A stretch of 64,000 nt of DNA, from contig JAJGOT010000320.1 of NCBI GenBank assembly GCA_022457155.1, forward strand, positions 186,001-250,000, in the 5' to 3' direction. The notes beneath the pieces were generated by a model. The model saw only the letters and a program-made list of their open reading frames with translations. It ran no database searches and was not told the DNA's origin. Positions 31,911-53,700 of the stretch are shown piece after piece (the stretch's first letter is position 1; the number at the start of each line of letters is the position of its first letter). Source of the stretch: Cladopsammia gracilis. Its lineage: Eukaryota > Cnidaria > Anthozoa > Scleractinia > Dendrophylliidae. The translations under genes were made by a program, and so were the position numbers.

Positions 31911-32212
31911 ATAGCCAATTCCCGAGTTGCTCTTGGCCTCCTTTTCAAACCGAGGCCAAGTGCAGATGCTTTTCGTTTCAAAGGCAAATAAAACTTATAT
32001 ACCTAATTCAATAAAGGTTGCTTTGGTCATTAGTAATTGGGCATACGGAACACAATGCAATGCTTTGCTTGAGTGACCGCCAAACAATAGCTTCCCAATG
32101 TCCAATGACCAAAGCAACCTTTATTGAATTAGGTGTATCCATAAGAATTGTTTTCACTTGGCCTCGGCTTGAAAAAGTGGCTGAGAGCAACTCGAAAATG
32201 GGTTGAGCCCAC
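31911..32212. mobile_element. Long palindromic foldback element
   Basis: The inner arms 32001-32044 and 32093-32134 are nearly perfect inverted copies (CCTAATTCAATAAAGG, TTGCTTTGGTCATT). Complementarity resumes outward (CCGAGGCCAAGTG with CACTTGGCCTCGG, CGAGTTGCTCT with AGAGCAACTCG). The total span is about 300 bp, consistent with a hairpin MITE. Confidence 0.8.
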
Positions 32213-32689
32213 GATACGTAATGGTCACCTGCCGTACCCATACGGATGACGTCCGAGGGTGGGGAGTTGGACGCAGGGGGTGGAGGTCAGTGGAGCAAAA
32301 CGCGTAGAATAAGGGGTCCCAATGTTTCGTATTGACGAGTTGGCTCATAGGAGCCTTTCATTAAAACGTTCTGTATATAAACAACTGAGGGGAGAAACGT
32401 TTTTTATATACTGATTTTATTTTTACAGTGACAGTTGTATACAAAATTTGATTTTATTAGTTGACAGGGTAATGCAAATTTTACGCTTCGAAATAAAAAC
32501 GCTTTGCCTAATAAAATGGCCATTGTTCTGTTCGTAGATCTTCTTTTCCTAATCTGTACTATCCTGGAGGGTTGTCCAATATACACGCACAGTCAGCCTA
32601 CCCTATGATATGAGAGAAATGAAATCTCTAAGTCAATTTAACCGTTCAGCTTTTCTGAATTTTTAATTTAAACTACACACGGCATTCAT

Positions 32690-32826
32690 GAAAAACAGGT
32701 TATTTAGATTAATTGTAGTTAGCTTTGTAATTTGTTTAGGCTAGTTAGGTTAGCTAGGTTAGGTTCCTGATGATTTTACCGTGTTTAAATAAAGATTTAC
32801 AGTTTACAGTTACAGTTACAGTTACA
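32690..32826 (+). mobile_element. 5'-truncated CR1/L2-like LINE 3' end with TTACAG tail
   Basis: TTACCGTGTTTAAATAAAG followed by (TTTACAG/TTACAG)n resembles the 3' end at 45538-45580 (ACCGTGTCTAAATAAAG then TTACC repeats). A 3' microsatellite tail is typical of the CR1/L2 group. Confidence 0.55.
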
Positions 32827-33427
32827 ATCTTATGGATATTAAAATTCGTACATGCTTCGTTGTTTATTTTTAATTTTTCTGATTATAGAAACTGAGGTGA
32901 TAAATGTCGTTTCAGTCCTGCACTTTTCATGTGAAAATATTAAAGTTTCACACAATTTTCAAAACAGGCCACCTATTGCCTTACCTTTCAAGTGCCACAG
33001 AAGATAATATCTATATCACGGCAAATTTTCAAGTTTTGTTGACGTCTTATTTGCCAACATTCGTGGCCTTGGTGTCTTTCCATCATGATATGTCGCAACA
33101 GAAGAATCTGGCTATTTAAAAATTCAATAGCAACTTCACTTGAAAAAGCGTCTCAATCAACGGGGACCTTACCGTGTAAGCATAATTTTAATCAAAATTA
33201 ATAACATTAACAACGAGAATCGACAGGAAATTATTGGAGTCAAAAGTTTTGCGGAAACATAACACAAATATTTAGAACGAATGCGGGAACGGACTGGTAG
33301 AACGAAAGAATTCCTAGCATGAATAAAGATCCATTTATTTTTGTGCAATTATTGCTTCCATCAGTAATCATTGAAATAAAAATTTCGTTCTTGTCCCATG
33401 GGTCGGGCACTTGCACTCTTTCAGATG

Positions 33428-33475
33428 CCCCACCGTGGGGATTTGTACATAAAAGCTGACCCCACCGTGGGGCAT
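33428..33475. repeat. Paired CCCCACCGTGGGG palindromes
   Basis: The 13-base palindrome CCCCACCGTGGGG occurs twice about 35 bases apart, in a block that itself forms a larger inverted repeat (GATGCCCCACC...GGTGGGGCAT). It is followed by a T/A homopolymer and two AAATGCCCG copies. Function unknown. Confidence 0.75.
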
Positions 33476-34085
33476 TTGCAACTTTTTTTTAAAAAAAAAA
33501 AAAACGACAAATGCCCGACAAATGCCCGGCGGAAGGAGATGAGCGGCCTTGAAATCGAAGGAGCTGAGAAAAGAGCAAGGCAGATAGATTTTATCTTGAA
33601 CAATGCGGATCAAAAGCGGCTTTCCTGGTTTTATTTTGACATTGACTATAACAAAGTGCTATAAAAAAAAAGAAGTGAAACGGAGATGAACTAAATGGAT
33701 GTGAAGGCAGTTTACTAAACTAAAAGTGAATGACATTATTGATTTGATATGTGATAAGTGTGTACAATAAATGATTAAATGAATGTATATTCTGACTGTT
33801 GTTTCGATCATGGGAAGGGTGATTGTTAATTTTTATATGGTTTGAATCGTGCATACTTATGTTTGGTGGAGTGGCGTGTTTTGATTTAACGCCTCCCCGC
33901 GCTAATATTGACTCGCGCCTCCTTGCTAATGTCGCGAAAGTTGTCCGTTTTGTCATAATGTATATGTTGCATTCGTTTGAACGGTAAAGAAAGAAATAGA
34001 TATGCATTTTCTTCATTTCTCTCGCGTGAATATTCGGGTTTATTTTTTCGGCTCGTGTGTTTGTGAAAGCGTATCGTAGCAAAAT

Positions 34086-35130
34086 AGATATTTGGTGTAG
34101 TGGCACGTTATTTGTCGCGTGTAGGTTCCTTATTTCCTCTCGCGTGTATGTTCGGGTTTAGTTTTCGGCTCGCGTGTTTGTTTATATTTGAAAGCGTATC
34201 GTAGCAAAATAGATATTTGGTGTAGTGGCGCGCTGTTTGTCGCCTCACGCTTAAAGAACGAGATATATGTGTAGATTCATTATTCCTCTCGCGTGTATAT
34301 TCGGGTTTAGTTTTCGGCTCGCGTGTTTGTTTATATTTGAAAGCGCATCGTAGCAACATAGATATTTGGTGTAGTGGCGCGCTGTTTGTCGCCTCACGCT
34401 TAAAGAACGAGATATATGTGTAGGTTCCTTATTTCTTCTCGCGTGTATGTTCGGGTTTAGTTTTCGGCTCGCGTGTTTGTTTATATTTGAAAGCGTATCG
34501 TAGCAAAATAGATTTTTGGTGTAGTGGCGCGCTGTTTGTCGCCTCACGCTTAAAGAACGAGATATATGTGTAGATTCCTTATTTCCTCTCGCGTGTATAT
34601 TCGGGTTTAGTTTTCGGCTCGCGTGTTTGTTTATATCTGACGTAGCAAAATAGATATTTGGTGTAGTGGCGCGTCGCCTCACGCTTAAAGAACGAGATAT
34701 ATGTGTAGGTTCCTTATTTCTTCTCGCGTGTATGTTCGGGTTTAGTTTTCGGCTCGCGTGTTTGTTTATATTTGAAAGCGTATCGTAGCAAAATAGATTT
34801 TTGGTGTAGTGGCGCGCTGTTTGTCGCCTCACGCTTAAAGAACGAGATATATGTGTAGATTCCTTATTTCCTCTCGCGTGTATATTCGGGTTTAGTTTTC
34901 GGCTCGCGTGTTTGTTTATATCTGACGTAGCAAAATAGATATTTGGTGTAGTGGCGCGCTGTTTGTCGCCTCACGCTTAAAGAACGAGATATATGTGTAG
35001 GTTCCTTATTTCCTCTCGCGTGTATGTTCGGTTTAGTTTTCGGCTCACGTGTTTGTTTATATTTGAAAGCGTAACACAGTAAGATAGATATTTAGTGCAG
35101 TGGCGCGTTGTTTGCCGCCTCACGCTTACA
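34086..35130. repeat. Satellite array, eight units of about 125-150 bp
   Basis: The marker TTTGGTGTAGTGGC recurs at about 34091, 34216, 34365, 34515, 34657, 34800, 34942 and 35091. Units carry CGCCTCACGCTTAAAGAACG, CTCTCGCGTGTAT and TTCGGCTCGCGTGTTTG. On the minus strand several 150-bp units, being multiples of three, stay open and give repetitive frames; these are a by-product of the array. Confidence 0.92.
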
Positions 35131-35146
35131 GAACGAGATATATGCA

Positions 35147-35480
35147 CGCTCCGTAAGCAAGGATTACGTTCCGTACGAAACGTACGGTTCGTACGAATCG
35201 TATGGACAGTAAAAAGTTATTCACAGTGACTGAGTGTGATAATGAGATGCACGTTCCGTATACAGACAGAACACGGACCGTAAGCAAGGATAACGTTCCG
35301 AGCGAAACGTACGGTTCGTACGAATCGTACCGATAGTAAAAAGTTATTCACACTGACTGAGTGTGATAATGAGATGCACGCTCCGTATACAGACAGAACA
35401 CGGACCGTATAGTTACGTAAAGTTAGAAGGTTACGGACCGTAAGCGAGGATGACGATCCGTACGTTTTGTACGGACCGTC
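35147..35480. repeat. CGTACG-rich direct repeat, three copies
   Basis: CGTAAGCAAGGAT begins copies at 35152 and 35279, with a diverged third at 35439. Each includes TTCCGTACGAAACGTACGG and TTCGTACGAATCGTA, dense in CGTACG palindromes, and ends with a GACTGAGTGTGATAATGAGATG segment. Confidence 0.85.
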
Positions 35481-35890
35481 AACGTTTACTCACGGTCCGT
35501 ATCAGTGCGACAGTATTGGACATGAGTGCTATCCTGACTGCCAGAATGTGTCATGGCATCGTGATTCTCGTCTCCAGAGCCGCCCGGCCATCTTAACGGC
35601 CAGGAACTGAGCACGAGGACCAGGCTTCAACTGAGCCTTGAGCTCAGGCCCCGAGTATGCCATTGTTGCCATTTCTCTGTAGGACCAAGTATTAACTCTT
35701 TACTTCAAGAATCTAACGATCTTTCCACGTATTGTGGTTCAATCTTTTGAGTTAAATAAAAGCTATCAGGCAATATGGTGCTTTCCTGTAGCACTTATTA
35801 TGCTGTACATGGTAATTCTAATAATGTTCCGTTTTTTTTTTTCCACTCGTAATTTTAAAATGTTTTCAAAGTAGACTAAATGTGTAAACG

Positions 35891-46923
<11,033 letters not shown>

Positions 46924-47283
46924 GTCGATGAGTGACTCAACTTCTAAAACGAATCATAAACGACTGCGAAAATAACTTGGATGCTTGATGGACGCCATCT
47001 TAAATGCGACGACTGATTCTGGTCAGCGGCAAAACAAATAATGTAGCTTACATGATGTATATACATAATATCAATCAAATTCAAAATGGCGGTGACGGCT
47101 GTCTATCTGAATGAACTATTGTAAATTGGCCAAAAACAAGAAAAATTAATTATGAATATATCTGTTTAAACTGAAATTAATTTTTAGCTTAGTTAAAAGG
47201 AATGTAGCTATTTTTTTTTCGTGATTTTGCCGTTGGTAATCGAGAAGCGAGAGAGAAGAAAGAAGCATCTTGGCATATTCAGC
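46924..47283. promoter_or_regulatory. Bidirectional promoter between KAT7 and NFRKB
   Basis: The two ATGs lie 360 bp apart, head to head. There is no TATA box in a convincing place. Two YY1-like motifs face opposite ways: CGCCATCTT at 46993-47001 (AAGATGGCG on the KAT7 strand) and AAAATGGCGG at 47083-47092 on the NFRKB strand. YY1-type initiator motifs are common at housekeeping gene starts (established), which fits two chromatin genes. Transcription starts are not placed. Confidence 0.7.
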
Positions 47284-50200
47284 ATGGAGGCATCGAATCT
47301 TGAGGAAGGCGACCTTAAGGGAATGGAAGTTTGTAATTTTGGTGGAACAGAGATGGCGCTCCCGCTTGACTTGATTGAACAGGTAAATCAAAGATATTGC
47401 AAAAAAGCGTAGAGAAGTTGTTGATCACTGGGAACTCAACTGTACCCTGGCGATAAGGCGACGTACATGTACAAGGGTGTAGCCACATGTCAAAACATAA
47501 GCTTACATGTACTGTGTCGACCTTGGCGGATACGAACAAGGTACAGTATTCATGGATAGGTGGTCCAAAACCTGTCTGACTGATCAAAAGGCATAACCAA
47601 GCAAACTTTATTATAGATCTAAAATGGAACCACTTGTTGGATTAGTTTTAAACAGTAATTATGGCATGGTTGAGGATGAAAAATGTTATCTTTTTGATTG
47701 GATGAGACTGTACATTGTACCATGCCTCACAGAAATTAGCCTTCATGGCAGATGCTAGAAAGGGAAGGGAAAGGGAGAATTTTGGACACATGTGAAGTGC
47801 ATAGAGAGAGCATGGAGCACAAACGGAGGGGAGGAAGGTAGCACCCGTTTTTCCATTCCACCCCCTAAAAGATAATTTTTTATTATTTCCCTTGGTCCTT
47901 TGCACTCCATGCTCTCTCCTCATGTTTCATGCACACCAAGAATCTCCACTTCCTCTCCCCTTTTTAGCACTTGCCATACAAACTTCAAAACAATCTTTTC
48001 TCAGTCGGTAACTGCAGGTTTTAACTTGTCATCCCAGGATAAAACTTACAACAGGCTACATGTATCATGATTGACTTTCTTGCATTTTAGAAAGAAATCT
48101 TCTTCAAAGTTGTGAGTATGGAGACATGGAAGAATGTCCTGACTCCTGCAGATAGGAAACATTTGGGTGTAAGAAACATTAATATTAATTGTAATGAATT
48201 TTATTTTAAATGAATAAAGTTGTTGTTGTTGTTGTTGTTAATATTCATAATGGAGTTTCTCAGACACAATACTACATGTACAGTTTACTGTTGTATATTC
48301 AATCATTTAAGTTAATATGTTAAGATACCAATTCTCCTTACTACTAGTTTCTTAATTTCATAAATGTTCTGCATAGGAAAATTATCTTAAAGTGCCACTG
48401 TGATCAAATTTTGGATATTCATTTTTTTTTACATCTATGGTACAATTAGACTTTCTTACTCATCTTGCCAAATTTCAATCCATTACGAACATCAGAAGTC
48501 ATTTTATTTTAACATTTATGTCCAAGAATTTGCGGTTGCCATTAATCAACCTTGTTCCAAGGCTTGGTTGCAAATGAGATAAAGTGACATCAAAGGCTCA
48601 AACATACCTCACGGGTTGAAATTACAATTCAATCAGCATAGAAAATTGCACAAAGAACAATTCCAATGTTTTTGTTGCTTTTCGCATGATTTTCAATACT
48701 TATTACCTAGATTGAATACTGGGTACACATTTAACCTACCTGTAAATTGAATACTAATATAACCTGAGACCGATTTTACTCGCAACATAAACATTCCATT
48801 GATTTTCTGTTTTTGTAGACATTTCTACCAGTACTACCTACTGATTACCCACATGCACAAGAAGACAACATAAGGTTGGTTCAGTTCTTCCTTAACAGAT
48901 CTTATACAACTTACAAGTATTGTGTAAAGGCTGTACTAGCCCAACAGTAATATTTAATCATTCATTGATTTAACTCAACAGCATTTGGGTTAAGAAGACA
49001 GTGTCCAGTGACAAATAACCTAATACTAAATTTCTCATAATACTTGTTGTTATTTTAATTTATTATTTTATTGTTTTAATTAGTGCATTACTTGGTGGTG
49101 AGAATTTTAGATTTGGAAATCCAGTTCAACAGTTTCAGCAAAAGTTAAAAGGTACATTTATGTGTTGTAGTTCAAAATGAATCTTACAGCTGTATAGGTC
49201 AAAATGATTTCAAACTAGTTTAGTTTTGATGTTCTTTTGTTCCAGATTAATTGACATAATCCTAAGACAAAGAAAAGTAAAAATCAAACTAGTTTGAAAT
49301 CATTTTAACTTGAGATAATTTTAAACTACAACATATGTATCAGTTAAAATTTTTGTATAACATGTAAGTTTATAACTTACTTAAAAGGACTTCATTCTCT
49401 CAATTTACATACACTGCAATTATATTAAACTGTGATTTTCATGTGAAATGGAACACAAATAATTAAAGTGCAAGCACAAATGGCAAGCAAGTACTTAGGA
49501 GGCCCTGTTAGGGGGGGGGGGGTGCCTGTTGGGGGGGGGTGCCTGTTAGGGGAGGTGTGTGCAAGTTAGGGGTATGTGTGTGTGTCTGTTAGTAGAGTGT
49601 GCCTGTTAGGGGGGGTGTTCCTGTTAGGGGAGTGTGCCTGTTAGACGGGAGAGTGCCTGTTAGGGGGAGTGTGCCTGTTAGGGGTGGTGTTCCTATTAGG
49701 GGAGTGTGCCTGTTAAGAGGGGGAGTGTGCCTGTTAGGGGGGAAGTGTGCCCTGTTAGCTGGGATGTGTATGTCACTAGTCTGAATTTCAACTCTTGTCA
49801 GTTCACAATTTCTCAAGGTTCACCTGTTGCTGTTGGAGTTTTGCACACTACCATGCTGCAAGTTCACAATTTCACGGAATGTTCTTGTTGTTCATCATTA
49901 TTCCACTTCGCTGAAGTTGCTGTTTCAACGCCATGTCACTTGTCAGAATTTAACCCAACAGGGCCTCAATTAATATAAATTATTACAGTGAACTGTGTGT
50001 AAATTAAAGATAATGCGAGCGTAAGGAAAAGGAGAATTTTCTGTTCTCTTTTTATCTCTCTTAATTCTAAACAATAGAAATTTTATACTGTGTCTTTGCA
50101 TCAATATGCAGATGGTTACTTCTACCCTGATGTGGTAAAATACAAAAAGTTGTGCCGCAAAGCTAAATTCAAGGAGTACAAGGTATGCATGTTCATGTTA

Positions 50201-50753
50201 TGTGTAGTATGCTTTTCTGACCTTTTGATGCTGTTTGATTTTAATTGAAATATTTTTCAAGTGGAATTTTGATAAAATTAAAGTTGAATACATTGGCATT
50301 CCTAAGAAAAGAGAAAGTTAAAAAAGGTACTCGACAGTGTAAGAAAACTCACCCTTACACTGTACCACGCCCAGGACAACAGTTATAATCTGCCTGACTC
50401 TTTTCCCTAGGGCTCACTGTGGCCTAATGTTGGTTTCTACTTTTAGATTCAACAGCAGAGGTACCACAAAAAACTGTTAAAGGAGATACTTGTATCCCGT
50501 CAGGTAAGCTGTTCTTCAAAAGTAACATGAAATTCTTCAATAGTAACATGAAACAACAGCTGTGAACATGTTAAGTCAATTTAATAGAAAGGGAGACTTA
50601 TGTGTAGTTAATTAAAGGACGGGAAAGTAGTGAAAGTGCTCTACTCTTTTGAAAATGCTGCATTGATTGAAATAAAAACTTGTTGTTGTTTATCCTGTAG
50701 GAAATCCTTGATCAGATTGGCAGACAAGGTCCAGGAGAACCCATTAAAACCAG
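47284..50753 (+). CDS. NFRKB: NFRKB exons 1-7: DEUBAD region
   Basis: These seven exons encode residues 1-160. Conserved features are LPLDLIE, a Trp-containing ETWKNVLTPADRKHL helix, FLPVLP, SGA/GGENFRFGNP, and a Lys/Arg/Tyr-rich RYHKKLLKEIL helix. Exon 2 is taken to end at 48168 (TTGGGT|GTAAGA) because this leaves the next exon in frame and matches the HL-x-x-FLP spacing of the family. Confidence 0.9.
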
Positions 50754-53700
50754 GTACAGTCTCACAGTCTAGCGAATCATAATTGCCTTTATTAGTATTT
50801 CTAGCTACATGTACATGTGTCAATTTGATCTGGAATCGGAGGGCCATGGGTTTGTTAGCCATATTACTGTATGAGAATGGGGTAAGAAACCAAACTATAA
50901 AATGTCTCTCACTAGTCATTAACATTATTGTTACCAGTGCCTATGGTTATACAACAGTTTCTGAGTTCTGTGTAATTTATATCAATTTCAGTGGGCATAC
51001 ACCATCCATAGACACTTTGGCAATGGAACACAGGGTCAATACCAAGCATAAAAGGTACCTAGTTTAAAAAAGATGATCCTGTTCAATGTCAAGCAATTAC
51101 ATGTACCATGTTGTAGGTTAAAATTATTTTAGCTTAAAAATTATTTCAGACTAGGTTTATTTTTATTTTCCTTTGTCCCAGATTTATTAACATAATCTCA
51201 GACAAAGGAAAATAAAAATTAACCTTGTTTGAAATAATTTTAACCTAAAATAATTTTAACCTACAACATAAGACATATTATTTATTCTCAGATTTTAAAT
51301 ATTGCTTTCCTCTTTTGAATTGCATGATAATCCATGAACAGACATGTGAGCCATTAATTTATTTCTTATAACTGACATGTAACCAAAAATGGATTTCTTT
51401 TTTTAACTAATTTAATTTTTAAATTAAATCCAGTTTAAAATTTATAAAGGAAACATAATGAAAATAAGGGTGTTTTAAAAGCTTCCTTACAGATGTATGC
51501 AGACATCCTTTCATCTCACACACTCCACAAATGAAATAAGCAAAAGGGAATATATTTTAGAAGACAACTGATTGCTTAAAAAATCTCACGCTACAACATG
51601 AAGTAATTTAGTCTTACTCTGTTGTCATTATTGCACAGGATCCTGTCAGAATGCAGACAGCAATACCAGGTAGGATGTAGACCTGTTTGTTTCAGTTTTA
51701 CAATTTAGTAGTTTAATGTACATGTACATTTTATTTTTGGATTTTGAAATTAAACCATCAGATTTACTCAAAAGACCTGGATGGATACATGTATGTTGTA
51801 GTTTAAAATGATTTAAGGTTAAAATGATTTTATACTAGTTTGATTTTCACTTTTTTTGTCTGAGAATTATCATGGTTACATGTACATTTTATAAAATTTG
51901 GTCGGGAACAAAATAAAATAACAACTAAACTACTGTAACAATAGATACATCCTTTCACAACATCCTTTATTCATTGGGCTGATGAAAGTTATATATTTTT
52001 AAATATGTTAGATAATCTTTGGAAGCTCAAAATCATCACTTTGCTCATTCATCTCATCCAACATTATTAATTATTTTTAGGATGGAAATGTGTCCTCCGA
52101 TGACGAAGAAAGAAGTGTTGGTAGGTTGATATGCCTTGACATTTAACTTATAATTATTCATCTGTGTTGTTTACACACACATATTTTACTCATTGCTCAC
52201 ATTTTTCTATGCAACTCATAAAATATCTTCCTTTTGTTACAGCTGTGCCATTTGGTCCTGCTATGGGTTTATTTATGACCCCCTATCACATGTTACCAGG
52301 TGTTTACAGTGGTATTCCAGGAATGTTAGGAGCTGCCATGCCATATCCAGGCTACCATGGATTTCCATTCCCTTCTCCTGCAGCTCATCGAGCGCCATCA
52401 CCTAATGTGGTCACAGAGGAAGACTTTCAAAAGATGATCCAGATCCATAGAAAAAGAAGGCTGGGAAATGAGGTGCATCATTGTATTTAGTGTTATCTAT
52501 TTTGACTGTAAACTACAGATGCCTAAACAAATGTTAATCATTTTAAAGATTTAATGAACATGACTGAAATAATGGCACATAGTGCAAATGCTGTGAATGC
52601 AATCTTAAAACTCCTAAAATGTTTTCAGCAATCTTGCAGGTCAGGAATTTCATTAGTAGTGACAAATGAGTGAATTTCAACAAGTTACAAGTGATTATTG
52701 CACATCATTACCATTTTTGAGGAAACACTACAGTAACTGCACTTTTGAAGCTCAACAACCAGACATAAACTGAACTTGAGATAAGCATAGACATTGGTAA
52801 TTGTTGTCCAATAAGTGTATTACTGTTGCTAAAATTAGTTTTTATTTTCACTTGTATTTACAGGATCACCCTGAACTGGATACAAGATTCACATCCATTC
52901 AAGACATTATACTGAGAATGAATCCATCAAAGAAGTCACCTAAACCCTGTGAGTGAAGCTTTTATTAAAGGATTATTGAATTACAGTCATTCTTTCTTGT
53001 GCAAGCACCTCTTGTGATAATCTCTCTAAGTCAGCTCTTTGTCACTCAAATCACTTAATCAGGTATCTCATAAGCGTCCTTCTCTGCCAGCCAAACAGTT
53101 ATCCTGTCATTTTGGGTGTCAGTTATGGGTGCTTTCCAGGCCATAATACACTATACTTGTACCACATGAATTGCTGTTGCCATTTATTTTTGGGAACCCT
53201 GCTACTTGAGATTTCTCCTAAAAATACCATAAAGTTGTGAAATTGGTAGTCTCCTGTAAGGTAGCACTCTCCAGAAGTAAAAATAGAATGTGATTTTTAC
53301 TTATAAACCATGAATGAAGTAACCACCAAAAGCAACAACTTTGCCAAAAATGGCTGCTCTGCTGAGCAACCATGTGAAATAAGAAACGGAAAACAGTTGC
53401 TAAAAAAAAAAAAACATTATTATTTGACCTGTTTTAAGATGTCACAATTCCCAGGAACAATTCAATCGGTTTGACTGTGAATTAAAATGCCCCTTTTTTC
53501 TGGTTTTATTTATATGTAGCTGAGTTATCTAAAAAGAAGGACAAGAAGGCTAAAGTTAAACGAAAGTTAAAACAGAAACTGCAACAGAAGCAAGAAAGAC
53601 AAGCACAAGTGAAAGCAGATCATAGTGACACTGTGAAGAAAGAGGAAGCAGCACAGGAGCCACAGAGTACTGTTCCGCAGTAAGTCCACCACCTGCCTCT

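Noticed and set aside
34108..34832. 193-codon minus-strand gene with internal repeats
   Set aside because: The open frame exists because several satellite units are multiples of three. Units with other lengths break it, and no start, splice or domain evidence exists.
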